DNA from: JAGNZR01 sp051656905
GTDB taxonomy: Bacteria > Fusobacteriota > Fusobacteriia > Fusobacteriales > Fusobacteriaceae
Assembly: GCA_051656905.1 (NCBI GenBank)
Contig: JBOFJQ010000034.1
Span: 217,619-281,618, forward strand
Direction of reading: 5' to 3'
DNA length: 64,000 nucleotides
The translations under genes and the position numbers were made by a program. Positions 18,624 through 28,065 of the stretch are shown here, one piece after another (positions within the stretch are counted from its first letter, which is position 1; each line of letters starts with the position of its first letter). The notes beneath the pieces were generated by a model. That model made no database searches. It was not told the DNA's origin and was given only the letters and a program-made list of their open reading frames with translations.

Positions 18624-20310
18624 TTTTCTCCTCCTCTTTATGTTCATAGTTTATAAATGAATTCATTAAAAGTGTTGGATCAATTCCCATAATTTTCCCC
18701 ATTTCTGATAGTGAAGTCTCTTTTAAGTTTGATTTTTCCATAATATCACTATTCTCTAAAATATTTGCTGGAGCATCTATCGCTATAACCTCTCCATTGC
18801 AAAGAACTATTGCTCTATCTGCATACTCAAGAGCTAAGTGCATATCATGAGTGATTAATATTATAGATACTCCTTTGTCTGCTAACTTTTTAATAAACTT
18901 CATAAACTCTTTATAATGCTTATAATCTTGTGCAGCTGTTGGCTCATCTAATATTAATATTTCAGGGTCTAGGGCTAATATAGAAGCGATTGTAAGTCTT
19001 TTTTTCTGTCCATAGCTAAGGGCTGTTACAGGCCAGTTTCTCATGCTTTTTAGATCACATATTTCTAGTGTCTTTTCTGCTATGGCTCTAGAATCTTTTA
19101 TTCCTCTAATTTTCAATCCAAATTCTACTTCTTGTAATAAAGTTTCTTGAGTAATCATATGATTAGGATTTTGCATAACAAATCCTATTCTTTCCCCTCT
19201 CTTTTTTATACTAAGACTATTAATAGATTTATCTAAAAGAGTTATATCTCCTGAAGTTGCCTTTTCTATTCCAACTATAACTTTGCATAAAGTTGATTTT
19301 CCTGCACCATTATTTCCTAATAATCCAAGTATTTCTCCTTTTTTTAGATTAAAATTTACTTTATTTAAAATTTTGTTCTCATCATCATAAGAAAACTCTA
19401 AATCTATGACATTTAAAATTTCTTCACTTGAAGATGCCTTTTTTACATGAATAGATTCAATCCATTTCTTTACACTTTCTATATTTTTATCAGTTGCAAT
19501 TTTAGCTAAAGGATAAATACTTCCAGTTTCTAAATCTACCCCTGAATACTTTAATGCTTCTACATAAAGAGGCACTCTTAAACCATATTTACTAAATAAA
19601 TCTTTTCTAAATAACTCTTTAGGACTATCATTTGCAACAATCTCACCATCGTTTACGATTACAACCCTGTCAAATTCTTGCTCCAATACATCCTCTATTC
19701 TATGTTCTATTATAATTATTGTTTTTTGGTACTCTCTGTGAATTTCATTAATTAATCTCATAGCATCTCTACCACTTTTAGGATCTAAATTTGCCAGTGG
19801 TTCATCAAATAAAAGAATGTCAGCACTGCTTCTTAAAATACTTGCAAGAGATACAGATTGCTTTTGTCCTCCTGATAACTCTTGAGGACTATAATCTTTA
19901 AATTTTGATATTTTAACCATTTCTAAAGCTTGATCTGTATTTTTTTTCATTTCATTAATTTCAATGGCTTTATTCTCATCAGAAAATGAAACGTCTTCCC
20001 CCACAGTTAAACCTATAAATTGATTATCTTGGTCTTGTAAAATTGTTCCTACATTTTTACTGTTTTCAAATATACTTTTTTTATATGGTTCATCACCATT
20101 AATTGTCAATTTACCACTTATTATCCCTGGTTTTGAAAAAGGAATAATTCCATTAAAACATGCTCCTAAAGTAGATTTTCCACTACCACTTGGCCCTGCA
20201 ATTAAAACTTTTTCTCCTCTTTTTATATCTAAATTTATATTTTTTAATACAGCTTCTGACTGATTTAAATACTTAAAAGTAAAGTTTTCTATTTTTATAA
20301 TACTAGACAT
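18616..20310 (-). CDS. ECF transporter ATPase with two fused ATPase domains (EcfA-EcfA')
   Basis: A 564-residue protein with two complete ABC ATPase domains. The first has Walker A AGPSGSGKST (about 35-44), signature LSGGQKQSVSLA and Walker B ILLFDEPLANLD. The second has LGNNGAGKST (about 330-339), LSYGQKKRLTIA and ILILDEPTAAQD. Most ECF modules encode these as two proteins; the fused form is known in YkoD/UPF-type ECF systems. It overlaps ecfT by 8 bases and follows the S component by 10. Confidence 0.93.
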   Translation of the reverse strand: MSSIIKIENFTFKYLNQSEAVLKNINLDIKRGEKVLIAGPSGSGKSTLGACFNGIIPFSKPGIISGKLTINGDEPYKKSIFENSKNVGTILQDQDNQFIGLTVGEDVSFSDENKAIEINEMKKNTDQALEMVKISKFKDYSPQELSGGQKQSVSLASILRSSADILLFDEPLANLDPKSGRDAMRLINEIHREYQKTIIIIEHRIEDVLEQEFDRVVIVNDGEIVANDSPKELFRKDLFSKYGLRVPLYVEALKYSGVDLETGSIYPLAKIATDKNIESVKKWIESIHVKKASSSEEILNVIDLEFSYDDENKILNKVNFNLKKGEILGLLGNNGAGKSTLCKVIVGIEKATSGDITLLDKSINSLSIKKRGERIGFVMQNPNHMITQETLLQEVEFGLKIRGIKDSRAIAEKTLEICDLKSMRNWPVTALSYGQKKRLTIASILALDPEILILDEPTAAQDYKHYKEFMKFIKKLADKGVSIILITHDMHLALEYADRAIVLCNGEVIAIDAPANILENSDIMEKSNLKETSLSEMGKIMGIDPTLLMNSFINYEHKEEEKNV

Positions 20311-20320
20311 TGTTATTTTA

Positions 20321-20902
20321 TTAATCCTCCTTTCTTAGATTAAAGTGCTTTCTTTTTCTCGAGGCTATCCCTAAAACAACAGGAATTCCTAACATTGCAG
20401 TCACTGCAAAATTAGAAAAAGATGCTAAAACAATTTGAATCCATACTTTTTCTGCTGGTTCTCCATAAATATAAACATCTCCTAAATATGCTACAACACC
20501 TGATGCAACCATCCCTAATATTGCATAAATATACATTTTAAAAATATGTTTTTTTCCGACTAATCCTTTTTCAATAGAAAAATCCTTATCACAATTTATA
20601 AATCCTGCAAATAATCCGATTACAGCTGAAAGAAAAACCCAGCTAAACCACATACTTCCCCACATAATCATATCATTAAGGGCGTGCCCAATAAATCCTA
20701 CAAAAAATCCCACAACTGGTCCAAAAATTGCTCCAAATATAGTAAGAAGTGCTACTGCAATCCTAAGAGATGTATTTGGACCTATAGGGATAGCTACTCC
20801 TGAAAGAACCGTATATAATGCTGCTCCGATTCCAATTGCAACTACTTTTCTAGTAGAAAAAACTCCCTCTTGCCTCAAACCGTAAATTACCTCTTTATTC
20901 AT
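20321..20902 (-). CDS. ECF transporter S component, UPF0397 family
   Basis: A 193-residue membrane protein with about five hydrophobic segments. The region VVAIGIGAALYTVLSG, FGAIFGPVVGFFVGFIGHALND and MWFSWVFLSAVIGLFAGF matches the UPF0397 family of substrate-binding ECF subunits. The position as first gene of an S-A-T operon supports that role. The substrate is not known for this family from sequence alone. No riboswitch that would reveal the substrate is seen in the 180 bases upstream. Confidence 0.88.
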   Translation of the reverse strand: MNKEVIYGLRQEGVFSTRKVVAIGIGAALYTVLSGVAIPIGPNTSLRIAVALLTIFGAIFGPVVGFFVGFIGHALNDMIMWGSMWFSWVFLSAVIGLFAGFINCDKDFSIEKGLVGKKHIFKMYIYAILGMVASGVVAYLGDVYIYGEPAEKVWIQIVLASFSNFAVTAMLGIPVVLGIASRKRKHFNLRKED

Positions 20903-21080
20903 AAGCTACCTCCTAGTTTTATTATTTATAAATTTCTTCTCAAAGTTTTATTATATCTTATTCTTTCCATTTTTGCTACTTTAAATCCTAATTTTGCTTA
21001 ATAAAACCCCAATTTAATAAAATTTTTTAAAATACTACTAAAGATATATTTGTCCCATTAAATGAGATTTTCTTTATATT

Positions 21081-21148
21081 AAAAAAGCTCCCTATATAGT
21101 AATTTAGATGAACGATTAAATCTATTTACTATATAAAGAGCGTATTTT
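21081..21148 (-). terminator. Long bidirectional-looking terminator hairpin
   Basis: An inverted repeat of about 28 bases per arm, with bulges. GCTC..CTATATAGTAAATTTAGAT pairs with ATCTATTTACTATATAAAGAGC, flanked by A and T runs. It ends the acetyltransferase gene on the minus strand and separates it from the ECF operon. Confidence 0.8.
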
Positions 21149-21149
21149 T

Positions 21150-21812
21150 TTAAAGTATTATACTTTTTTTATAAAACTCATAAAGACCTTTTACATCTCC
21201 ATCTTGAATAAAATTAAGACCTTCATTTATTTTATCCACTGGCCAATCCCACCAACCAATTTCTTGCAAAATCAAAATATCTTTTTCATCATATCTCAAT
21301 TTGATTATTTTAGCAGGATTCCCTCCCACAAGAGAATAAGGTGGTACATCTTTAGTAACAACTGCTCTACTGGCTATTATTGCCCCATTACCAATTTTTA
21401 ACCCTGGCATAATAAAAGCTTCCGTTCCTATCCAAACATCATTTCCAACAACAGTATTCCCTTTTCTCTTAAATCCATCTCTAGAATTCGAAAATATTTT
21501 TTCTGGAAATGGATATACTGAAATTCTTGATGTGTCATGTCCTTGATTACCTGCTAAAAGAAATGTTACCCCTGATGCAATGGAACAGAATTTTCCAATA
21601 TATAATTTATCTAAATCGTAATTTTCACCAAAAATGTCTTTATAATTTTTAGTAACATTGTCTCCCAGAAGATATCTAACACAAGCGTCTTCAAATTTTT
21701 CTTTATGATAAAATCCAGAATAATATGAAAACTCTCCTACAAAAATATTTGGATTTGTTGTACTCTCATTTATATACTCACATGTTAACCAATCTTTAAA
21801 TTTATTTTCCAT
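21150..21812 (-). CDS. CatB/Vat-type xenobiotic O-acetyltransferase
   Basis: A 220-residue left-handed beta-helix (hexapeptide repeat) acetyltransferase. The likely catalytic base is His92 in NQGHDTSR, followed by VGNDVWIGTEAFIMPGLKIGNGAIIASRAVVTKDVPPYSLVGGNPAKII. That repeat stretch is quoted only in parts: VGNDVWIG, IGNGAIIAS and GGNPAKII. The arrangement (NxGH then YPF) matches the chloramphenicol/streptogramin acetyltransferase family. Real substrate may be a drug or a cell sugar, and resistance is not established. Single gene with a strong terminator behind it. Confidence 0.88.
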   Translation of the reverse strand: MENKFKDWLTCEYINESTTNPNIFVGEFSYYSGFYHKEKFEDACVRYLLGDNVTKNYKDIFGENYDLDKLYIGKFCSIASGVTFLLAGNQGHDTSRISVYPFPEKIFSNSRDGFKRKGNTVVGNDVWIGTEAFIMPGLKIGNGAIIASRAVVTKDVPPYSLVGGNPAKIIKLRYDEKDILILQEIGWWDWPVDKINEGLNFIQDGDVKGLYEFYKKSIIL

Positions 21813-21858
21813 TTTTCACTCCTACTAATTTCCTTAAATACTATAATTTTCTTATTAT

Positions 21859-22482
21859 TTATATGCTAAAAAATCCAATTTTTACAAATTTATAAAGAAG
21901 ATTAAATCCATAGAATATGACAATAACTCCACATATTAAATTTATCCATCTTAAAACTTTATCTGAAAACTTATTACTAAAAAATAAAACAAAAAAAGAA
22001 AGTCCTAAAAACCATAAAATAGATGCAGATGCTACTCCTGTAATAAATTGAGTTGCCTGTATCTTAGATAATGTTGCACGAAATGCTCCTAACATCATAC
22101 TTCCATCTATTAGTGCTTGCGGATTAAACCACGTTACAACGCATGCAGATGTAATAACTTTTATAAAAGGTATATTGACATCCATTCCTTTCATAGCTGA
22201 CTTAGCTTTTAATAAATTCATACCAATATAGATTAGTACTAAACTTCCTATGAACAGAATAATCAAATTTAGCATCTTCGATTTTTCCATAAGAGCTCCT
22301 ACTCCAAAGAAACAAGCAAAAGCTAAAGTAATATCAAAAAAAATAACTGTAAGCGCTGTTAAAAACACTCTGTTTTTACTTTGTGTTAATGCTGTATTAA
22401 TTACAAAAAGATTTTGGACACCAATTGGAGCAAGATAAGCTATACCCATTATTAGACCTTGTAAAAAAATATTCACTTTCAA
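21859..22482 (-). CDS. LysE/ArgO family amino-acid exporter
   Basis: A 207-residue inner membrane protein with about six helices. The typical N-terminus LQGLIMGIAYLAPIGVQNLFVINTAL and the WFNPQALIDGSMMLGAFRA region near the middle are the ArgO/LysE signatures, quoted here as APIGVQN and FNPQALIDG. It probably exports basic amino acids such as arginine or lysine. It stands alone, 47 bases upstream of the acetyltransferase on the same strand. Confidence 0.9.
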   Translation of the reverse strand: MKVNIFLQGLIMGIAYLAPIGVQNLFVINTALTQSKNRVFLTALTVIFFDITLAFACFFGVGALMEKSKMLNLIILFIGSLVLIYIGMNLLKAKSAMKGMDVNIPFIKVITSACVVTWFNPQALIDGSMMLGAFRATLSKIQATQFITGVASASILWFLGLSFFVLFFSNKFSDKVLRWINLICGVIVIFYGFNLLYKFVKIGFFSI

Positions 22483-22600
22483 ATTATTCCCCCCTAATTT
22501 ATTAATTAATTTTTTTTATATACACTGAATGTTTAACAAGTATACCATGTAATGTTTTTACTACCTATAAAAAATGTTTGTTCTTACAAGTTGATAAATA

Positions 22601-22638
22601 AAAAAATCTACACTATATAAAATAATGTAGATTTTTTT
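22601..22638 (-). terminator. Terminator after the GNAT-ASCH gene
   Basis: Perfect stem AAAAATCTACA / TGTAGATTTTT with T run on either strand. It lies directly behind the minus-strand stop at 22643. Confidence 0.85.
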
Positions 22639-22642
22639 ATAA

Positions 22643-23614
22643 TTATTTATACATTAATTTAAATCTTACTAAATAAAGATCTAAATTACAATCAAATTTT
22701 TGGTGATGTTCTTCTAATAATTTTTTAAATTTTTCTTCATGAACCTTCCGCCAGTATAAAAGAGTCTTATCTCCCTCACCTTCTAAAATAGCAAATTGCT
22801 CATCAACATCACTATATTTTCTCTTTTCTACTTTAATAATTTTCACTACACAAACTGCTTCATCTTTTGAATCTAATATTATATTATAGTCGCCTATTTT
22901 TGGGTATATAATATTCTTATTTTCACAAGAAAGAACTAGATTTACTGTAGCTTTTTTTATTCCTCTTTTTACAAGTTCTGATAATCCATCTGCATCTCTA
23001 CTAAATTGGAAACAATAATAATTAAATTCATCCTCTCCTAGCTCATTCATAAACCACATTTCTAAAAATTTTCTCCACATTCTTTCAGCTGAATGATTAA
23101 AAATTACTACATACCTTTCTATCTTTTTTCCGTTATTATAATCTTCCCTTAAAAATATACCTTCATTATTTTCTATTATTTTTTTTAAACCTATATTATC
23201 ATAATCACAATTTATTAATACTTCACCTAATTTTAGTTCCTTAGCAATTTCAAGCCCTTTTGCCCCTAATTTATTTCCATAACCCTTTTTTCTATGTTGA
23301 GGTGCCACTACACAATCAATATGACCGTTAGCTTCATACAAATCTTCTGTTAATCTATGATAAACCTCTACGTATCCTATAAATTCTTTTTTTTCTATAT
23401 CAACTAACCAATAGGTTGTTGATGTAATTAAAAAAGAATTTACTTCATAATATTTTTCAGTTATTAAATTGTTTAATCCATCAATATACAATTCTTTGTC
23501 TCGTCGTATTTCTTCAGCAGTTACTCTTGAAAAAATACTTTTTTCTTTTTCAAAAAAAGAATATGCTTCTAAATATGAGTCTAAATATTCTAGTGATGGT
23601 CTTATAAACTCCAT
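22643..23614 (-). CDS. GNAT acetyltransferase fused to an ASCH domain
   Basis: A 323-residue two-domain protein. Residues about 1-170 are a GNAT N-acetyltransferase with the acetyl-CoA motif VVAPQHRKKGYGNKLGAKGLEIA and IGYVEVYHRL. Residues about 175-323 match the ASCH/YqfB-like fold (KRGIKKATVNL, IGDYNIILDSKDEAVCVVKI and EGDKTLLYWRKVHEEKF), a domain proposed to bind RNA. The ATG follows GGGGGGAG. It is monocistronic with a good terminator. Function unknown; an RNA- or nucleotide-linked modification is a guess. Confidence 0.82.
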   Translation of the reverse strand: MEFIRPSLEYLDSYLEAYSFFEKEKSIFSRVTAEEIRRDKELYIDGLNNLITEKYYEVNSFLITSTTYWLVDIEKKEFIGYVEVYHRLTEDLYEANGHIDCVVAPQHRKKGYGNKLGAKGLEIAKELKLGEVLINCDYDNIGLKKIIENNEGIFLREDYNNGKKIERYVVIFNHSAERMWRKFLEMWFMNELGEDEFNYYCFQFSRDADGLSELVKRGIKKATVNLVLSCENKNIIYPKIGDYNIILDSKDEAVCVVKIIKVEKRKYSDVDEQFAILEGEGDKTLLYWRKVHEEKFKKLLEEHHQKFDCNLDLYLVRFKLMYK

Positions 23615-23880
23615 AACTCCCCCCCTTAGTCAATATTTAATTAGTAAAATTAGTAAATTATAGTTTTGATTTAAAATATTTTTTCTATTATATATTTCCA
23701 AAACTTTAATATTTTCCTTTATTTTATTAATAAATTTATATAAATACAATTCCTTCACAATTAAAAAATAAAAATATTTTACTATCACCTATAATTTCCA
23801 GCACATATTTTTATACTTAAAGGAAATATTGCTATGATACCTAATATAATATCATAACAAATTTTTTAAGGAGTGATAAC

Positions 23881-24672
23881 ATGTTTAAAATAAAAAATAT
23901 CGGAAAGATTGTAGCAACTTTTATTTGTGTAATTTCAACTGCAATAGGAGCTGAAAAACCTTTAGTCATTGGTATGGAACTAGCATACCCACCATTTGAA
24001 ATGACAGATGCGAGAGGTAACCCTACAGGTTTTTCTGTTGATATGGCTAAAGATTTAGGAAAGTATTTAAATAGAGAGATAAAAATTGAAAATATGTCTT
24101 ATGGTGGTTTAATTCCAGCTCTTAAGACAAATAAAATTGATATAATTTTATCATCTATGACTATTACTCAAGAAAGATTAAAATCTATAAGCTTTTCCAT
24201 TCCATATGCAAAATCTTATCTTAGTATTTTAGTTAATAAAAACTCACCTGTAGAAAAAGTTGCAGACCTTAACGTAAAAGGAAGAAAAATAGCTGTAAAA
24301 AAGGGTACTACAGGACATCTTGTATCAACAGAGTATTTTCCTAATGCTGAAATTCTTGTTTTTGACAAAGAGACACCAGCTGTTTTAGAAGTTACTCAAG
24401 GAAAAGTGGATGCTTTTATTTATGATCCTCTTACTATTATTAAAAATTGGAAAGATAACCCTAATACAACAAAACCTATCTTTGAGCAATTTCAAAAAGA
24501 AAGTGAAAATTGGGGTATTGGGTATAGACAAGAGGATTCTCAACTTGGAGAACAAATCAATGCTTTTATAAAAAATTATAAAGCTACTGGTGGTTTTGAT
24601 AAGTTGTCTGAAAAATATCTTGGTGAACAAAAAAAGGCTTTTGACGAGAGAGGAATTCCATTCTTTTTCTAA
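23881..24672 (+). CDS. Polar amino-acid ABC transporter substrate-binding protein
   Basis: A 263-residue family 3 periplasmic binding protein. The signal peptide ends near STAIGA (about residue 22). The mature part opens LVIGMELAYPPFEMTDARGNPTGFSVDMAK, recognised from AYPPFEM and GFSVDMA. The C-terminal lobe has WGIGYRQEDSQL. It is the first gene of a binding protein-permease-ATPase operon for polar amino acids. Ligand cannot be fixed from sequence. Confidence 0.93.
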   Translation: MFKIKNIGKIVATFICVISTAIGAEKPLVIGMELAYPPFEMTDARGNPTGFSVDMAKDLGKYLNREIKIENMSYGGLIPALKTNKIDIILSSMTITQERLKSISFSIPYAKSYLSILVNKNSPVEKVADLNVKGRKIAVKKGTTGHLVSTEYFPNAEILVFDKETPAVLEVTQGKVDAFIYDPLTIIKNWKDNPNTTKPIFEQFQKESENWGIGYRQEDSQLGEQINAFIKNYKATGGFDKLSEKYLGEQKKAFDERGIPFFF

Positions 24673-24686
24673 AAATAGGGGGAATC

Positions 24687-25499
24687 ATGCGTTGCAATAA
24701 GAAAGAAAGTGGATTTATTAATTGTTTTCTATTTAAAAAAAGTGATGAAAAAGTAAGAATTGATGTCCAAATACTTAATTGGGCTATTGTACTTGGAGTT
24801 ATTTTAGGGATTATCATCTACTCCTTTAAAAGTATAAATTATAATTATTCATGGAAAATAATTATAGAGACTTATTACTATAAGTTTCTAATTGGATTCT
24901 TACTAACAATATTTATCTCTTTTTTCTCCCTACTTATTAGCATATTAATAGGTATATTTATAGCTATAGGGAGCCGAAGTAATTTTCTACCTTACCACTA
25001 TTTTTCTAAGCTTTATGTTGAAGTTATAAGAGGTACTCCTCTTATTGCTCAAATATTCATATTTTTCTATATAATAGGAACTGCTTTTAGAATAGATAAC
25101 CGATATTTAATGGGGATAATTATAATGGCTATATTCTCTGGTGCATATGTATCAGAAATTATCCGTGGTGGGATAGAAAGTATCGATAATAGCCAGATTG
25201 AAACTTCAAAAGCATTAGGTTTTACAAAGTATCAAACTTATAAGTATATAATTTTCCCACAGCTTGTAAAAAGAGTTATGCCCTCTATGGCAGGACAATT
25301 TGCTTCTCTTATAAAGGATTCTTCTTTACTATCTATCATAGCAGTTAATGAATTTACAAAGAATATCCAAGAGGTAGACTCACTTACTTTTTCACCTATA
25401 GAAAATTATTGTATTCTTGCTATTGGTTATATGATTTTGACATATCCAATATCTACATTATCAAAATATTTAGAAAGGAGGTTTTCGTATGGAAATTAA
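24687..25499 (+). CDS. Polar amino-acid ABC transporter permease
   Basis: A 270-residue HisMQ-type permease. After an N-terminal extension of about 60 residues with one helix come the conserved YVEVIRGTPLIAQIFIFFY and the EAA-type loop SQIETSKALGFTKYQTYKYIIFPQ, seen in parts VEVIRGTPLIAQ and ETSKALGFTKYQ. It starts 14 bases after the binding-protein gene; the GGGGG site is very close to the ATG. It overlaps the ATPase gene by 11 bases. Confidence 0.92.
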   Translation: MRCNKKESGFINCFLFKKSDEKVRIDVQILNWAIVLGVILGIIIYSFKSINYNYSWKIIIETYYYKFLIGFLLTIFISFFSLLISILIGIFIAIGSRSNFLPYHYFSKLYVEVIRGTPLIAQIFIFFYIIGTAFRIDNRYLMGIIIMAIFSGAYVSEIIRGGIESIDNSQIETSKALGFTKYQTYKYIIFPQLVKRVMPSMAGQFASLIKDSSLLSIIAVNEFTKNIQEVDSLTFSPIENYCILAIGYMILTYPISTLSKYLERRFSYGN

Positions 25500-26220
25500 A
25501 ATTGATAACCTCGTAAAAAAATATGGAGAAAATTTAGTTTTAAATGATCTTAATTTTGAAATTAAAAATATTCATACCCTCGTTATAATTGGTCCTTCAG
25601 GAGGAGGAAAGTCAACTCTCTTAAGGGTACTTGCAGGGTTAGAAGAGTATAATAGTGGTTACATAGAAATAAATAAAAAAGAGATTCCACAGGATGAGTT
25701 GGAACTTCTTGAATATAGAAAGTCTGTTGGAGTAGTTTTTCAAGCTTTTAATCTCTTTCCACATCTTTCTGCACTAGAAAATATAACTCTTCCCTTAATA
25801 AAAGTTCATCAAATAGATAGAAATAGAGCTGAAGAGAGAGGGATTAAATTATTAGAAAGATATAAGCTTAAAGAACATATGCATAAAAAACCACATCAAC
25901 TCTCAGGTGGGCAACAACAAAGAGTGGCTATTGTACGAGCATTAGCCTTAGAAGTTGATTTCTTCTTACTTGACGAGCCAACCTCGGCTCTTGACCCAAC
26001 TCTTATTATGGAGACGTTAGAGGCGATTAAAGAGCTTAAGGATTTAAAAAAAGATCTTATCCTTGTTACTCATGAAATGAAGTTTGCTAAAAGTGTTGCA
26101 GATTATGTAATATTTGTTTCAGAAGGAAAAGTTATTGAGGGAGGGCATTCTAAAGATTTATTTGAAAACCCTAAAACAGATGAACTTAAAGATTTTTTAG
26201 GAAAAACAGTTTATTTATAA
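25489..26220 (+). CDS. Polar amino-acid ABC transporter ATPase (GlnQ-like)
   Basis: A 243-residue ATPase with Walker A IGPSGGGKSTLLR (about 34-46) and Q-loop VFQAFNLFPHLS. The signature LSGGQQQRVAIVRAL, Walker B FFLLDEPTSALDP and switch His THEMKFA follow. The sequence pattern matches GlnQ/HisP subfamily ATPases for polar amino acids. AGGAGG lies just before the ATG inside the permease gene. Confidence 0.95.
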   Translation: MEIKIDNLVKKYGENLVLNDLNFEIKNIHTLVIIGPSGGGKSTLLRVLAGLEEYNSGYIEINKKEIPQDELELLEYRKSVGVVFQAFNLFPHLSALENITLPLIKVHQIDRNRAEERGIKLLERYKLKEHMHKKPHQLSGGQQQRVAIVRALALEVDFFLLDEPTSALDPTLIMETLEAIKELKDLKKDLILVTHEMKFAKSVADYVIFVSEGKVIEGGHSKDLFENPKTDELKDFLGKTVYL

Positions 26221-26295
26221 TTTTAAGATTTATTCAAAGTATATTCAAAGTATACTAAAAGTTAATATCCACACTAACAAATATATTGATTTATT

Positions 26296-26338
26296 AAAAA
26301 AGAATCTATCTCCTAAAATAAGGGGATAGATTCTTTTA
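26296..26338. terminator. Bidirectional terminator between the amino-acid ABC operon and putP
   Basis: Perfect stem AAAAGAATCTATCTCC / GGGGATAGATTCTTTT with A and T runs on both sides. It ends converging transcription units. Confidence 0.88.
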
Positions 26339-26379
26339 ATTTAATTTTAAACTTTAAACTTAACTTTAAAATATTATAG

Positions 26380-27825
26380 TTAATAGTTTTCACAAACTTC
26401 CGATAACTCTTTATATGATAATTTTTCAGCTATATAAATAGTTATTAAATTACTTATAAATCCTGGTAATAGTTCATACATATAACTATCTAATCCTACA
26501 ACTTTCCACATTAAAAATACAAATAATCCTACTATAATACCTATTAAAACACTCTTGCTACTTACATTTTTAAAGTATAGAACAGAAATTATTGCAGGTC
26601 CAAGCATAGTTCCAAACCCTCCCCATGCATAAGCTACTAGTGATAAGACCTTTGCATTTTGATTCAGTGCAAATAATAATGCAATAAATGCTATTACTAT
26701 TACACATAGTCTTCCTACTAGCATAATCTCTTTGTCAGAAACATCTTTTTTTATATACTTATAAAAATCTTCTGTTAACGTTGTTGATGAAACTAACAGC
26801 TGAGAATCTATCGTTGACATTATTGCTGATAAAATCGCTGCAAGTAATATTCCAGCCATCCAAGGATTAAATAGTTCTTTTATCATATAAATGAATATTT
26901 TTTCAGAGTCTCCTCCTAATTCACTAATATTTTTAAATAATGGAATTCCTAAAAGTCCAATTGCTATTGCTCCTATTAGAGATATAACTACCCATACCAT
27001 AGCTATTCTTCTTGATTTTTTTAACTCATTTACATTTTTTATACTCATAAATCTAACTAGTATATGAGGTTGTCCAAAATACCCTAATCCCCAAGCTAGT
27101 GATGATAATATCCCTAAAATTCCAATATTTTTGCCACCTTGCTCAAATATATTTAAAGATATATCTTTTAGTATTATTCCTTGTCTAACTGTCTCTAAAT
27201 CACCTATTCTATAGAATGCAGCTACTGGGACTATTATTATGGCTCCAAACATAAGAGCACCTTGGAAGAAATCTGTCCAACATGATGCTAAATACCCTCC
27301 CATAAAAGTATATATAACTATTGTTACTGCACCAATCATTACAGCTATCTTGTAGTCAATTCCAAGAATTGATTCAAATAATTTTCCTGCTGCTACTAAT
27401 CCTGAAGATGAATAAATTGTAAAGAAAACTAGTGTTCCAAGAGCTAATATTTTTCTTATCATTCCACTATCATCTTTTAACTTTTTTTCTAAAAATGTAG
27501 GAAGAGTTAAAGTTCCCTCAGCTTCAGTTTCTACTCTAAGCTTTGGTGCTATAAATCTCCAATTTACATATGTTCCTATTGTTAAACCAATAACAACCCA
27601 GATTTCTCCAAATCCAGAAAGATACACTGCACCAGGCAGACCCATTAATAGCCACCCACTCATGTCACTTGCCTGTGCTGATAAAGCTGTTACCCAGCTT
27701 CCAACTCCTCTTCCACCTATTAGATAATCCTCTGAGTTTGATGTTTTACCATAAAAATATACTCCAACCCCTATTAAAAATAGTAAATAAGCTCCAAATG
27801 TAATAATCGTTTCAATTCCTACCAT
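26380..27825 (-). CDS. putP: Sodium/proline symporter PutP
   Basis: A 481-residue sodium:solute symporter family protein with about 13 transmembrane helices. The PutP-type segment SAQASDMSGWLLMGLPGAVY (about residues 50-69) and the SAIMSTIDSQLLVSSTTLTEDFY region contain the sodium-site residues known in E. coli PutP, quoted here as QASDMSGW and STIDSQLL. The proline assignment is supported independently by a leader peptide with three Pro codons in its 5' region. Confidence 0.93.
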   Translation of the reverse strand: MVGIETIITFGAYLLFLIGVGVYFYGKTSNSEDYLIGGRGVGSWVTALSAQASDMSGWLLMGLPGAVYLSGFGEIWVVIGLTIGTYVNWRFIAPKLRVETEAEGTLTLPTFLEKKLKDDSGMIRKILALGTLVFFTIYSSSGLVAAGKLFESILGIDYKIAVMIGAVTIVIYTFMGGYLASCWTDFFQGALMFGAIIIVPVAAFYRIGDLETVRQGIILKDISLNIFEQGGKNIGILGILSSLAWGLGYFGQPHILVRFMSIKNVNELKKSRRIAMVWVVISLIGAIAIGLLGIPLFKNISELGGDSEKIFIYMIKELFNPWMAGILLAAILSAIMSTIDSQLLVSSTTLTEDFYKYIKKDVSDKEIMLVGRLCVIVIAFIALLFALNQNAKVLSLVAYAWGGFGTMLGPAIISVLYFKNVSSKSVLIGIIVGLFVFLMWKVVGLDSYMYELLPGFISNLITIYIAEKLSYKELSEVCENY

Positions 27826-27851
27826 TTTATATTCCTCCTAAATTTTTTTAT

Positions 27852-27903
27852 AAAAAAAAGGGGATCACATTAAGTACAATTGTACCTAAGTGATCCCCTT
27901 TAA
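27852..27903 (-). terminator. Attenuator terminator in the putP leader
   Basis: On the minus strand GGGGATCACTTAGGTACAATTG folds with GTACTTAATGTGATCCCC, a stem of about 18 pairs, followed by a run of eight T residues. It ends only 27 bases before the putP start and well after the leader peptide, so transcripts that form it would not reach putP. Confidence 0.85.
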
Positions 27904-27930
27904 AAGAACCCTTAAAAAATAATCTTAAAA

Positions 27931-28065
27931 AAGTTATTTCCCCTTAGATACAGATCCAAAATCATAGCTGAAAATGGACCTGCATCTAAACATTAACTAA
28001 TGTTTAAAACACAAATCCCTACATTGGGGGGATGGGTTGTCTATTTACACTGTTTGAAATAACTT
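27931..28065 (-). promoter_or_regulatory. Structured putP leader RNA (attenuator region)
   Basis: On the minus strand a 10-pair helix joins AAGTTATTTC (28065-28056) to GAAATAACTT (27940-27931). It encloses three hairpins: ACAA..ATCCC/GGGAT..TTGT (28011-28040), AAACATTA/TAATGTTT (27988-28005) and an 11-pair stem GATGCAGGTCC/GGATCTGTATC (27947-27986, two G-U pairs). The first helix overlaps leader-peptide codons 5-8, so ribosome position would decide whether it forms. Confidence 0.65.

Noticed and set aside
24385..24817. Minus-strand frames of 77-81 codons
   Set aside because: They lie opposite the well-supported amino-acid binding protein and permease genes and lack ribosome sites or recognisable domains.
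27931..28065. putP leader as a T-box, SAM-I or glycine riboswitch
   Set aside because: The four-helix shape is suggestive, but no T-box sequence, SAM core or glycine core is present; the Pro-rich leader peptide explains the region better.
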